Assembly (NCBI GenBank): GCA_046331705.1
Contig: JAXLQJ010000045.1
Span: forward strand, 1-64,000
From: JADJOY01 sp046331705 [NCBI: bacterium]
Lineage (GTDB): Bacteria > JADJOY01
Length of the DNA: 64,000 bases
Direction: 5' to 3'
The translations under genes were made by a program, and so were the position numbers. The notes under the pieces were generated by a model. That model did not search any database. It saw only the letters and a program-made list of their open reading frames with translations, and was not told where the DNA came from. Positions 1-9,266 of the stretch are shown here, piece by piece (position 1 is the stretch's first letter; each line of letters starts with the position of its first letter).

Positions 1-1817
1 GCCAGCTCGGGGCCGAGCCATACGCGCTCGGCAGCGGCCCGAAGAAAGCGACTGTTCCAAGCGCGGCCGCCACAGGACTCGCCGCGCACGCCACACGCTT
101 GCTCGTAGGGATTGCCGATCCAGTCGTAGGGCGCCGGCGCCCAGGCCCAGCGCGCCGCGAATCCCTGGAGACCATCCGCCTTCACCATCAGCTCGTCGAT
201 CAGCTCCGCTGCGACACGTTCACCCGCGTCGATGGCGCCGCAGTCGAGGCCGTCGAGGGAGAGCCAGAACAGCACGTGAGGCGCGAACGGCTCGACTTCC
301 TCTTCCCGAAATCGATGCGCGGACTGCCAGCCGAAGCCGTCTCCGAAATCCCGATCGAGACGCGTGGGGCCGGCGAGCGCGCCTCGGCTCGCAACCCACG
401 AGCGCGCCTTCGCGACCTTGGCGCGCACGCTCGGCCACGCGTCGATCTCCGCTGTGCGCTGGCCCTCGATGCGCGTGGGCTTGGGCGTCGTCGATCGACC
501 GAGCACCGCCGAAACCTCGAAGGGGCCCGGGCGCACCTGCGCGACGAAGTCGTGCCAGCGCTCGAACGCGGCAACGACCACCGGCGCGCTCGCGGCGTGC
601 TCCCGGCCGAGCACCGCGCACGCCACCAACACCCGCGGCGTGGAGATCTGGGCCAGCAGGAGCTCCGTGTGCTGCGCGCGATTCGAATCGCCGGAGCGCT
701 CGTGGCGCAGCGGCCGGTGCAGCGTGACGGGCACCGTCGGCTCGGGATTCTTGGCGTGTACCTGAAACGCACCTGCCGCCGCTGGATCGAGCGGATGTCC
801 GATCGCAGCCACGCCGAGGAAGAACGGTGCCTCACCCGCTCGCTCGACGATGCCATGCGCCCCTGCGCCTAGCGCGTCGCGAAACGCCGCGGCATGCGGC
901 GCGCCCTGCGGAATGCTCCTGTCGGGAAAGCGTGCGACCCAGACGGTCTGCCCGTTCAGCTCCCTGGCCGCGAACGGCGCCTCGTGGACCGCGCCGGCGT
1001 GAAGGCTTCGGGGCTCGATCACCCGTGCGGTGAGGAGCCGAATCAAGCCCATGTCCAGCGCCGGACCCCAGGCGGCGACGACATAGCCGGTGAACGCCGC
1101 GCCCTCGTTCTGCACCCAGAGCATCGGCTGAAGCGGCTGACCGACGGTGGCCGCCGCGGGACCCGCGGAGCCGCGCTGACGCAGCGTCGGCTTCGGGGAT
1201 TCGCCGCCGGCGGCGAGCGGCGCGCGGCGGAACCGCAGCTCCGTGAGCCCATCGAGATCGACGTCGCTCAGATGGTCGAACCCGACCGCGACGCGTTCGG
1301 GCTCCCATCCCACGACGTCGGCAAGCTCGCCGAGCTTCTCCTCGACGAACACCTCGTCGTGCGCGAGCGCCGCGGCGACGTCCGCCACGGTCTTTCCGGG
1401 CAGGAGCACTCGCTGCCAGCCCACCAGCGCGGCGGCCTTGGGCCGGCGCGGCTGCTCCGGATCACGCAGGTAAGACGCACGCCGCGCGCCACCTTCGAAC
1501 AATCCCAGGACGAGATGGTCGCTGTCGAAGACCTGCACCGAGACCGTGGGCTGGTCGATGGCGCTCGAGAGCGCGGCGGCGAGGGCGTCGAGATGGCTCG
1601 CGTCGAGGTCCTCGGTGGCCTGGTCGTAGATCGCGATCCACCGACCGGGCGGGCCAACCACCACGCGGCGGTCCACGCTCGCCTCGGGCGCGTCGTCCAG
1701 CTCCAGCCAACCGGTGCCCGCGAGCCGCGTGCGCACAGCCGCCAGCACTCGCGCGTGAACGGCGTCCCGATCGCGTTCGTCGGCGAATACCTGAAGGTTC
1801 GTGAAGCTCGCTCCCAT
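1..1817 (-). CDS. Hypothetical protein, C-terminus beyond the window
   Basis: A single frame stays open for 605 codons from an ATG at 1817 to the left edge, so the gene is partial at its 3' end. An AGGAG box lies about 9 nt upstream of this ATG. The product begins MGASFTNLQVF and shows no signal peptide or membrane segment, so it is probably cytoplasmic. Codons are strongly GC-biased at the third position across the whole frame, which supports real coding. I do not recognise a catalytic motif or assign a family. It is divergent from the ABC transporter operon, with 257 bp between the two starts. In that gap I see no convincing promoter, only a locally AT-richer patch near 1970-2000. Confidence 0.7.
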   Translation of the reverse strand, partial: MGASFTNLQVFADERDRDAVHARVLAAVRTRLAGTGWLELDDAPEASVDRRVVVGPPGRWIAIYDQATEDLDASHLDALAAALSSAIDQPTVSVQVFDSDHLVLGLFEGGARRASYLRDPEQPRRPKAAALVGWQRVLLPGKTVADVAAALAHDEVFVEEKLGELADVVGWEPERVAVGFDHLSDVDLDGLTELRFRRAPLAAGGESPKPTLRQRGSAGPAAATVGQPLQPMLWVQNEGAAFTGYVVAAWGPALDMGLIRLLTARVIEPRSLHAGAVHEAPFAARELNGQTVWVARFPDRSIPQGAPHAAAFRDALGAGAHGIVERAGEAPFFLGVAAIGHPLDPAAAGAFQVHAKNPEPTVPVTLHRPLRHERSGDSNRAQHTELLLAQISTPRVLVACAVLGREHAASAPVVVAAFERWHDFVAQVRPGPFEVSAVLGRSTTPKPTRIEGQRTAEIDAWPSVRAKVAKARSWVASRGALAGPTRLDRDFGDGFGWQSAHRFREEEVEPFAPHVLFWLSLDGLDCGAIDAGERVAAELIDELMVKADGLQGFAARWAWAPAPYDWIGNPYEQACGVRGESCGGRAWNSRFLRAAAERVWLGPEL

Positions 1818-2074
1818 GGATTGGGCTCCTGCGTGGCCCGCCGAAGCGCGGCCATCCAAAGCCTCGAGCCAGCCGCTCCAGCCGCTCGACCCCGAGGGCG
1901 ACGCGACCGATGGGCATCGACACGCACTCCCGGATCGAACGATGCCGCACGGCCCGTCGAGCCGTGACAACGAATTTTGCGAGACCGACACACGTCAGAC
2001 GAACGGAACGCGTAGAGTACGCCTCGTTCGCGTTCGACGCATCTCGAACCGCGGCCTCCGAGCTCGGACACCTC

Positions 2075-3832
2075 GTGGCCATCGCGGACAAGCCCACCGA
2101 GCCGCCCCACAAGGCGTGGGGCGACGATCACGCTGCGATCCACCGCCGGACTCCCCTCGGTTGGGTCGACGCGGCGGTGGTGTTGGCGCTGAGCGGCGTG
2201 CTCTTCGGCCTGCTGGCGCTGGCTCGTGATTCGACGGCCGCATACCGGCCAACGGCGGAGATCTCGCTCTCCCCCGCCGCGTTACCCGTCTACACGTTGC
2301 TATCGCTGGCGCGCGGGCTGGTGGCGTACGGCTGCTCGCTCGGCTTCACGCTCGTCTACGGATACTGGGCGGCCAAGGACCACGTCGCCGAGCGCGTGCT
2401 CGTCCCGCTCCTCGACATCCTGCAGAGCATCCCGGTGCTCGGTTTCATGCCGGGGGCGGTGCTCGGCCTGGTCGCGCTCTTCCCGCGCTCGAACCTCGGT
2501 CTCGAGCTCGCCGCGGTGTTGATGATCTTCACCGGCCAGGCCTGGAACATGACCTTCAGCTACTACCACTCGCTGCGCTCGATCCCCACCGATCTGCGCG
2601 AGGTGGCCGAGGTCTACCAGCTCGGTTGGTGGCGGCGGCTGCGCCGCCTGGAGCTGCCGTTCGCGACCATGGGCCTGGTGTGGAACAGCATGATGAGCAT
2701 GGCGGGCGGCTGGTTCTTCCTGATGGTGAGCGAGTCGTTCGTGCTCGGCGACAAGGACTTTCGCCTGCCGGGCATCGGCTCCTACATGAGCCTGGCGGTC
2801 GCTCGCGGCAACGTGCCCGCGATGCTCGCGGCGATCGTCGCGATGGTGATGATGATCGTGGCGCTGGATCAGATCCTGTGGCGCCCGGTGGTGGTGTGGG
2901 CACAGCGGTTCCGCGTCGAGGAAAGCGCAGCGGCGGGAGCGCCGACCTCGTGGTTTCTCGATCTCGTGCGCCGCTCGACGCTGGTGCGGGCGGGGCGCAA
3001 GCGGTGGCGCGCGTTGCGCGAGCGCGCGGCGCGGCGGCCGCGCCGCGCCGCACCTGCGAGCGCCGGCGAGATGCGCGGACGCCCGCGGCTGCTCTGGACG
3101 CAAGCGTCGCGCGTGACGTTCGTCGCGTTCCTGGCGCTGCTCGCGCTGGGCGGAGCCAAGCTCGGCGCGATGCTCTGGCACGTGAAGGTCGGCGATTGGA
3201 TCGAGATCGGCGGCAGCGCGGGCCTCACCCTGCTACGGGTGCTCGCGGCCACCGCCATCGGCACGCTGTGGGCCGTACCCGCGGGGCTCGTCATCGGGCT
3301 CTCGCCTCGGCTCGCGAACGTGCTCCAGCCGGTGGTGCAGGTGGTGGCGTCGTTTCCCGCCCCCATGCTCTTTCCCCTGGTCATCGCGCTGCTCGCCGCC
3401 ATGGGCGTGAGCTTGGGCTGGGGCAGTATCGTGCTCATGCTGCTCGGCACCCAGTGGTACATCCTGTTCAACGTGGTGGCGGGCGCGATGGGCATTCCCT
3501 CCGACCTGCGCGAGGCCGCCGCGTCGTTCGGGATCCGCGGCTGGCTGCGGGCGCGCTCGGTGCTGCTGCCGGCGATCTTCCCGCAGCTCGTGACCGGGTG
3601 GGTGACGGCGGCGGGCGGCGCGTGGAACGCGAGCATCGTCGCCGAATACGTGACGTTCCGGGGCAAGACGCTCACCGCGCCCGGGCTGGGCTCGATGATC
3701 TCGTCGGCCGCCGAGCGCGCCGACTTCCCTCGGCTCGCGGCAGCGGTCGCGGTGATGGCGCTGGTGGTGGTGGTCTTCAACCGCAACGTGTGGCGACGGC
3801 TCTACCAGCTGGCCGAGACGAGGTACCGATGA
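2075..3832 (+). CDS. ABC transporter permease with two fused permease domains (COG4986-like)
   Basis: A 585-residue inner-membrane protein with two binding-protein-dependent permease domains joined in one chain. Each half has about six hydrophobic segments and its own EAA-type loop for docking the ATPase: one around residue 174 (LREVAEVYQLGWW) and one around residue 477 (LREAAASFGIRGWL). The arrangement matches the duplicated-permease branch of nitrate/sulfonate/bicarbonate-type anion transporters. I chose the GTG at 2075, because the open frame upstream to 1910 is Arg/Thr-rich and lacks coding character. The stop overlaps the ATPase start by four bases (ATGA), indicating translational coupling. 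No periplasmic binding protein gene is nearby, so substrate and direction are unproven. Confidence 0.85.
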   Translation: MAIADKPTEPPHKAWGDDHAAIHRRTPLGWVDAAVVLALSGVLFGLLALARDSTAAYRPTAEISLSPAALPVYTLLSLARGLVAYGCSLGFTLVYGYWAAKDHVAERVLVPLLDILQSIPVLGFMPGAVLGLVALFPRSNLGLELAAVLMIFTGQAWNMTFSYYHSLRSIPTDLREVAEVYQLGWWRRLRRLELPFATMGLVWNSMMSMAGGWFFLMVSESFVLGDKDFRLPGIGSYMSLAVARGNVPAMLAAIVAMVMMIVALDQILWRPVVVWAQRFRVEESAAAGAPTSWFLDLVRRSTLVRAGRKRWRALRERAARRPRRAAPASAGEMRGRPRLLWTQASRVTFVAFLALLALGGAKLGAMLWHVKVGDWIEIGGSAGLTLLRVLAATAIGTLWAVPAGLVIGLSPRLANVLQPVVQVVASFPAPMLFPLVIALLAAMGVSLGWGSIVLMLLGTQWYILFNVVAGAMGIPSDLREAAASFGIRGWLRARSVLLPAIFPQLVTGWVTAAGGAWNASIVAEYVTFRGKTLTAPGLGSMISSAAERADFPRLAAAVAVMALVVVVFNRNVWRRLYQLAETRYR

Positions 3833-5121
3833 GCACGGCACCGCTCTGCGAGCTGCGCGGCGTGGCCCACGACTTCGCGATGCCCGGTGGCGAGCCGCAC
3901 CGGGTGATCGACCACATCGACCTCGCGATCCTGCCCGACGAGATCGTGGCGCTCCTCGGCCCGTCGGGATGCGGCAAATCGACGCTGCTGCGGATCCTCG
4001 CCGGGCTCATCCGCCCCACCCACGGCGAGGTGCTCCATCACGGCCAACCACTCACCGGCCGCAATCCGGGAGTGGCGATCGTGTTCCAGAGCTTCGCGCT
4101 CTATCCGTGGCTCACCGTGCGGAGGAACGTGGAGCTGGTGCTCGAGGCCAGCGGGCAAGCGCCCGAGGCGATCGAGAAGCGCGCCGACGAGGTCATCACC
4201 TCGGTCGGCCTGGGCGGCTTCGGCGACGCGTATCCACGCGAGCTCTCGGGCGGCATGAAGCAGCGCGCGGGGATGGCGCGGGCGCTGGCGGTCGATCCCG
4301 AGCTGCTCTTCATGGACGAACCCTTCAGCCACGTGGACGCGCTCACCGCCGAGAGCCTGCGCGCGGAAGTGGTGGACATCTGGTCGTCCACCGAGCGCAA
4401 CCCCTCGGCGATCGTGCTGGTGAGCCACGACATCAAGGAAGTGGCGTGGATGGCGGATCGCATCGTGGTGCTGGGAGCGAACCCGGGTCGCGTGCGCACC
4501 ATCGTGGCGAACCCCTTGCCGCGCCCGCGCGACTACCGCTCGCGCGAGCTCGCCGAGCTCATCGATCAGCTTCACGACATCATCACCGGCCACGAGCTGC
4601 CCGATGCGCCTTCGCCGGCGGCCGCCGGCGCGCCGACGGTGATCGAGCCGATCCCCGAGGCCACGCCGAGCGAGATCATCGGCTTGCTCGAATACCTCGA
4701 CGCGCGCGGCGGCCGCGAGGACGTGTTCCGCATCGCCTCCGACACGGCGCGCGAGTTCGGCCACGTGATCGCGATCGTGCAGGCCGCGGAGCTGCTCGAT
4801 CTCGTGGACACACCGCGCCGAGCGGTGATCCTCGAGCCGGCCGCCCGCGAGTTCCTCGCCGCCACGCCCGAGGTCCGCAAGGCGCTCTGGGCAAAGCGGA
4901 TCGCGAGCCTCGGGCTCTTCGCCGCGGTGCGCGCGCTGGTCGAGGGCAGCAAGGGCCAGGCGGTCGACCGCGAGCAGGTCCTCGAGCTCATCGTCCTGCA
5001 GATGCCGCAGGAGGACTACGAGCGCATCTTCGATCGGCTGGTGCGCTGGTGCCGGTTCGGCGACTACCTCGCTTACGACGAGAGCACGGGCCGTCTCTCG
5101 CTTCCCGAGCCACCCGGCTGA
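3829..5121 (+). CDS. Anion-type ABC transporter ATP-binding protein with AAA-associated C-terminal domain
   Basis: A 430-residue ATPase partner of the duplicated permease. Residues 1-260 are a standard ABC domain: Walker A GPSGCGKST at 44-52, Q-loop (VFQSFALYPW), signature LSGGMKQR, Walker B ending MDEP, and the switch histidine in LVSHD, all intact. The domain most resembles the NrtD/SsuB/TauB group. Residues of about 285-425 form an extra domain that looks like the AAA-associated C-terminal domain (PF09821), found on ATPases paired with COG4986 permeases. Its start overlaps the permease stop. The cytoplasmic extension may regulate transport, but its ligand is not known to me. Confidence 0.87.
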   Translation: MSTAPLCELRGVAHDFAMPGGEPHRVIDHIDLAILPDEIVALLGPSGCGKSTLLRILAGLIRPTHGEVLHHGQPLTGRNPGVAIVFQSFALYPWLTVRRNVELVLEASGQAPEAIEKRADEVITSVGLGGFGDAYPRELSGGMKQRAGMARALAVDPELLFMDEPFSHVDALTAESLRAEVVDIWSSTERNPSAIVLVSHDIKEVAWMADRIVVLGANPGRVRTIVANPLPRPRDYRSRELAELIDQLHDIITGHELPDAPSPAAAGAPTVIEPIPEATPSEIIGLLEYLDARGGREDVFRIASDTAREFGHVIAIVQAAELLDLVDTPRRAVILEPAAREFLAATPEVRKALWAKRIASLGLFAAVRALVEGSKGQAVDREQVLELIVLQMPQEDYERIFDRLVRWCRFGDYLAYDESTGRLSLPEPPG

Positions 5122-5217
5122 TTCGCGGGAACGGCTTGGGGGTGCGCGGCATGCGGGCTAAAGTCCGCGATCCCCCGCAGGCCGATCCGCGAACGCGAGC
5201 GCGAGAGGAGCGTCCCC

Positions 5218-6222
5218 ATGCCGAACGAAACCGGAATCGTCCCCTTCTGGAAAGGTTACGACCGCAAGGGCGTGCTGCGTTTCGCGCAGATGGCCGAGGA
5301 TCTCGGCTACCACTCGATCTGGTTGCCCGAGGCATGGGGCTACGAGCAGTTCCAGCTCTTGACCGAGATCGCGGTCCACACCAAGCGCATCAAGCTCGCC
5401 ACCGGCATCACCAACATCTTCAGCCGTTCGGCGGCGCTCTTGGCGATGACGGCGGCCACGCTGGACGAGATCTCCGAGGGGCGCGTGATCCTCGGGCTCG
5501 GCACCAGCGGCAAGAAGGTGATCGAGAACCTGCACGGCCAGAAGTTCGAGAAGCCGCTGACGCGCATGCGCGAGACGGTCGGCATCGTGAACGCGCTGAT
5601 CGCGGGGAAGCGTCTCAGCCCGGACATGAGCACGCTCTTCGAGGCGCGCAACTTCAAGCTCGAGATGACGCCATTCCGGCCGCACATCCCCATCCACATC
5701 GCCTCCCTCAACGACAAGGCGATCGTCCAGACCGGCGAGATCGCCGATGGCTGGATGCCCACGTTCTGGCCGTACAAGCACTTCGCGGACGCCATCGCGC
5801 TGCTCGAGCAGGGCGCCAAGAAGGCGGGGCGCGACGTGAGCCAGATCGAGATCTCGCCGTTCGTGACGGTGGTGCCGATGGACGACGTCGGCTTCGCGCG
5901 CTCGATCGTGAAGCCGCTGGTGAGCTTCTACATCGGCGGCATGGGCGACTATTACCACAACATGTTCTGCCGTTTCGGCTTCCAGGAGAACGCGGATCAC
6001 GTGCTCGCGACCTACAACGGTCCCGACCGCGCCAACGCTCCCGAGGCCGTGAGCGACGAGCTCATCGACGCCATCGCCATCTGCGGTCCGACGAGCCACT
6101 GCCGCGAGAAGCTGGCCGAGTGGCGAACCTACGGCCTCGGCACGGCGATCCTCGGCCTGCCGACCAGCGCGCCGCCCGAGTACACCGAGCAATTCCTCAA
6201 GGATCTGGCGCCGGCGCGCTGA
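5218..6222 (+). CDS. LLM-class flavin/F420-dependent oxidoreductase
   Basis: A 334-residue luciferase-like monooxygenase family protein, of usual length for F420-dependent members. The N-terminal part (AQMAEDLGYHSIWLPEAWGY) and the following TGITNIFSRSAALLAMTAATLDEISEGR block are typical of the TIM-barrel fold that binds F420 or FMN. A GAGAGGAG ribosome site precedes the ATG. The gene starts 96 bp after the transporter ATPase on the same strand, with no obvious terminator between, so it may share that transcript. A sulfonate-type importer beside a luciferase-like enzyme recalls the ssu desulfonation logic, but the substrate here is only inferred. Its last 26 bases overlap the 3' end of the convergent membrane protein gene. 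Confidence 0.85.
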   Translation: MPNETGIVPFWKGYDRKGVLRFAQMAEDLGYHSIWLPEAWGYEQFQLLTEIAVHTKRIKLATGITNIFSRSAALLAMTAATLDEISEGRVILGLGTSGKKVIENLHGQKFEKPLTRMRETVGIVNALIAGKRLSPDMSTLFEARNFKLEMTPFRPHIPIHIASLNDKAIVQTGEIADGWMPTFWPYKHFADAIALLEQGAKKAGRDVSQIEISPFVTVVPMDDVGFARSIVKPLVSFYIGGMGDYYHNMFCRFGFQENADHVLATYNGPDRANAPEAVSDELIDAIAICGPTSHCREKLAEWRTYGLGTAILGLPTSAPPEYTEQFLKDLAPAR

Positions 6223-7627
6223 CCTCGGCGTCCCCGTGCGGTGCGAGCGCGGCGCGCATGGCACGCGCGCGCTCGACGCTCGCCACCGCGAGGAACGGCA
6301 ACGCCGCGGCGTAGAGCCAGAGCTTCGCCAGCACCCGCCCGCCCAGCCCGGGCGAGCCAGCGAGCGCCCACACCGTCGGCGCCAGCAGCACCGACGCCAG
6401 CACGAAGAGCGGCAGCGACCCGCGCCACATCGCATCGGCGGAGCCCGTCATCCTCGCGCCGGCGCTCAGGCTCGGCGCGAACCAGCGACCCTTGTAGGTC
6501 GTGCCTTCGACCAAGAAGAGGTTCACGTAAGCGGGCCACACGCGCGCGAAGCCGTAGAGCGCGACCACCGCGCCGGCCGCGAACCACGCCTCGACCTGCC
6601 AAGGCAGCTCCGCCAGGTCGCGTCGATATCCGCCGTACGCGGCGGCGACGGCCGCGGACGCCGCCAGCGCCACCAGGCCCGAGAGCCAGAGCGCGATGCC
6701 CACGAACGTGGAGAGCGCGACGCGCTCGAAGCCGTACCGCAGCGGGCTCTGCGCGGTGATCCCGAGCGCGCGCGCCGCGCCTCCCATGAGCCACCACGCC
6801 GACGCGAAGAACCAGAGCGGCCAGGCGACGACGCTGGCGCCAGCCGCGCTCGACGCCGACAGAAACTCGGTGAAGACCACGATCAGCGCGATGCCCGGAA
6901 GCAAGCGCGGATAGCCCGCGCCGAAACGCGTCACGAGTCGCCGGAGGTCGAGCGGCGCGACCGCGGCACGACGCGCGCCGCGCGCGGCGGGATCGACGAA
7001 GCCGCGCTGCGCCCAGGCCCGCGGGTCGTTCCGGAGGACGAAGAACGCCAGGATGCAGAAGTAGATGCCGGCGCCCGCCGTCACCAGCGCACCCGTCGAC
7101 ACCGCCTCGTCGAGGCCCCCGTAACGCGACGAGAGCACGAAGGCGAGAACCGTGGCGCCGAGCGCCGCCAACGCCTGCACGCGAAACGCGAGTCGCCAAT
7201 AGGCGCCGAGCCGCTCGTGCTGCTTCGGGGTTCGGGCGCGGCCGTCCCAGGCCCACCAGATGCGGCGCGCCAGCATCGCGATCCAGAGGATCCCCGAGCG
7301 CGGCGACGCGGCGGCACCGAGGACGATGGACACGATCAGCGCCGGCGCGCTCACCGCCAGCCCGAGCGCGCCCCAACCCATCGCCACCAGCGACCTCGTC
7401 GAGGCCTTCCGCGCCGACGCGCCGCCGAGCCAGACCATCCGTTGCAGCGCGAGGCCGAAGCCCTCGATGGCGACGAGGATCAGCGCCTCGAAGAGCGCCG
7501 AGCCGTGCTGCGCATCGAACGCCGTCCGTGCCGCTCGCATGCACTGATACGCGAAGGCCAGCTCGACGAATGCAGCGAGCGCGCTACGCGGCGTGACCCG
7601 TCCGAGAATCCAGCGCATGCCGTGCAC
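6197..7627 (-). CDS. Polytopic membrane protein of unknown function
   Basis: About 476 residues with roughly ten hydrophobic stretches spread along the chain, separated by short Arg/Ala-rich loops. This is an integral inner-membrane protein with no soluble domain or catalytic motif I can name. Translation may begin at GTG 7627 (GGAAG a few bases upstream) or at ATG 7618; the difference is three residues. The 3' end runs into the luciferase-like gene on the opposite strand. The transglycosylase gene lies divergently upstream, with only about 60 bp between. I cannot assign a transport or enzymatic role. Confidence 0.72.
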   Translation of the reverse strand: MHGMRWILGRVTPRSALAAFVELAFAYQCMRAARTAFDAQHGSALFEALILVAIEGFGLALQRMVWLGGASARKASTRSLVAMGWGALGLAVSAPALIVSIVLGAAASPRSGILWIAMLARRIWWAWDGRARTPKQHERLGAYWRLAFRVQALAALGATVLAFVLSSRYGGLDEAVSTGALVTAGAGIYFCILAFFVLRNDPRAWAQRGFVDPAARGARRAAVAPLDLRRLVTRFGAGYPRLLPGIALIVVFTEFLSASSAAGASVVAWPLWFFASAWWLMGGAARALGITAQSPLRYGFERVALSTFVGIALWLSGLVALAASAAVAAAYGGYRRDLAELPWQVEAWFAAGAVVALYGFARVWPAYVNLFLVEGTTYKGRWFAPSLSAGARMTGSADAMWRGSLPLFVLASVLLAPTVWALAGSPGLGGRVLAKLWLYAAALPFLAVASVERARAMRAALAPHGDAEVSAPAPDP

Positions 7628-7689
7628 GTCGCTTCCGTTTCGACGAATCCAGGTTGGACGGCTACGGTCTCGCGCGGCGGAGAGAGAGA

Positions 7690-8400
7690 ATGCTGACTCG
7701 TTGGCTACGACGCGGGATCGGCCGCTCGCTGCGCTGGTTGCTCGCGGGATCGGTGTTGCTCGTGATCTCGATCGCGGCGCTGCGGGTGGCGGATCCTCCC
7801 TTCACCCCGCGCTCGGTGTTCCGCCGTCTCGGCGCCGTGGTGTCGCGAACGCCGGTGCCGCCATCGGCCTCGAGAGTCACGCTCCGCGAGCTGCCGCGCC
7901 ATCTGATCCGCGCCCTCCTGGTGGCCGAGGATGCTCGTTTCTACCAGCACCATGGCTTCGATTGGGAGGAGATCCGCAAGGTCGCCGAGTCCGACGAGAT
8001 CGCGCGCGGCGCCTCCACCATCACGATGCAAGTGGCGCGGAACGTCTTCCTGTGGACCGGACCGCGGCTGCGCGCCCCACGCAAGGCCGGCGAGATCGCG
8101 ATCACGCCGCTGCTCGAGTGGCTGCTCACGAAGGAGCGGATCCTCGAGCTCTACTTCGATTGGTGCAGCTTCGGGCCCGGCACGATCGGGATCGGCGAGG
8201 CCGCCCACGCCGCCTTCGGGGTGACACCCGCGAATCTCGACGTCACCCAATCGGTCTATCTGGTGGCCTGCCTGCCCAACCCGGACCTCTACTGCGGCGC
8301 CCGATCGTCGCGGCGTCACGCGGCGCGCATGCGCTGGATTCGCGCTCGGATGAACGCCGCTGGCGCCGTGGCCGAGCCGGCTCGCGGCCGCGGCCGGTGA
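7690..8400 (+). CDS. mtgA: Monofunctional biosynthetic peptidoglycan transglycosylase
   Basis: A 236-residue GT51 family enzyme that polymerises lipid II into glycan strands at the outer face of the inner membrane. There is one N-terminal membrane anchor (about residues 13-35). The GT51 motifs follow in order: EDARFYQHHGFDW with the catalytic glutamate, then GASTITMQVARNVFL, then the second conserved region around ILELYFDWCSFGPGTIGI. The family usually has TITQQ where this has TITMQ. ATG 7690 is chosen because GGAGAGAGAG precedes it directly; an in-frame start 12 codons earlier has no such site. No penicillin-binding domain is present, so it is the monofunctional type. Confidence 0.88.
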   Translation: MLTRWLRRGIGRSLRWLLAGSVLLVISIAALRVADPPFTPRSVFRRLGAVVSRTPVPPSASRVTLRELPRHLIRALLVAEDARFYQHHGFDWEEIRKVAESDEIARGASTITMQVARNVFLWTGPRLRAPRKAGEIAITPLLEWLLTKERILELYFDWCSFGPGTIGIGEAAHAAFGVTPANLDVTQSVYLVACLPNPDLYCGARSSRRHAARMRWIRARMNAAGAVAEPARGRGR

Positions 8401-8418
8401 GCGCGCTCGCGAGCGGGC

Positions 8419-9084
8419 TCAGAAGCCGGAGAAGAAGTCGGTTCCGCCCGTCGCTTCCGCCTGCTGCTGGCGGATAAGGACTTCCTCGTCGCTCTCGAGC
8501 ACGTTCTGACGCTCGACCTTCTTGGTGCGACGCATGCGCTTGCGGTCTTCGTCCAGAGCCCAGATCGAGAGCCGCGGCGCACCGCCGCCGGTGATGTCAC
8601 CGAGCTCGAGCCCGCGATCGAGCTTGCCCTTGGTGAGCGGCGAGCCTTCCAGCCGCGTCGTCGAGATGTCGACGCTGACGTCGAACGAGCCGCTGATGTC
8701 GCCTTCCTTGGTCAATGCCAGCGGGTCTTTCGCGTTGGCGCGACGACGGTGCTTGCCGTCCGTGAGCCGCGTGAGCGGCGCGCGCTGCGCGGCCGCGGCA
8801 TCGCGCTCGCGCTCGAGCGCCTTCTTCAGGTTGACCGGATTGTAGGGATTCTCGGACCAGTCGCCGCCGAACCCGCCAGCGCCGACCTCGCGTCGCTCGT
8901 CGTCCTCGTAGCCTTTCGCCTCGGGAAACACCCACGTGCTGTAGGTGCGGCGCTGTTCCTCGAGCGCGGGCGGGATCGGGTTGAGCAGCGGCTGCGTGAA
9001 CGCAGCGATCTGTGCCGACGCCTGGGCGGCCGTCAGCACACATCCGAGCGCGAGGCCCGGCACGAGGAGGCGAAAGCGGCTCAT
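8419..9084 (-). CDS. Secreted hypothetical protein
   Basis: A 221-residue protein with a clear Sec signal (MSRFRLLVPGLALGCVL then a TAAQASAQ cleavage region). The mature part is charged, with repeated basic stretches (KHRRR, RKRMRRTKK) and a Gly/Phe-rich C-terminus ending FFSGF. It has no cysteine pattern, membrane segment or motif I recognise. GGGAG lies just upstream of ATG 9084; the frame stays open further upstream but that extension lacks coding character. It is convergent with mtgA, 18 bp away, and divergent from hemH. Confidence 0.68.
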   Translation of the reverse strand: MSRFRLLVPGLALGCVLTAAQASAQIAAFTQPLLNPIPPALEEQRRTYSTWVFPEAKGYEDDERREVGAGGFGGDWSENPYNPVNLKKALERERDAAAAQRAPLTRLTDGKHRRRANAKDPLALTKEGDISGSFDVSVDISTTRLEGSPLTKGKLDRGLELGDITGGGAPRLSIWALDEDRKRMRRTKKVERQNVLESDEEVLIRQQQAEATGGTDFFSGF

Positions 9085-9266
9085 CGACTCCCAGGCTAGC
9101 GCCACAGCCGCACGCGGAACAAGCGCGGCGATCGGGGCGATCGGGGAATCCTCGCCGCCTCGCCGGCGGGCCGGGCTCACCGTCGGGGCACCGCTCGATC
9201 GCCGCTCGATCGGGCAGCCGGGCCGAGCGAGCTGTGGTATCCCACGCGGACCCCTCGAGATCGCTC

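Noticed and set aside
6197-6222. Convergent 3' overlap of the luciferase-like and membrane protein genes as an antisense control
   Set aside because: Overlaps of 20-30 bp between convergent genes are common in compact genomes, and a similar one occurs at 45971-45993.
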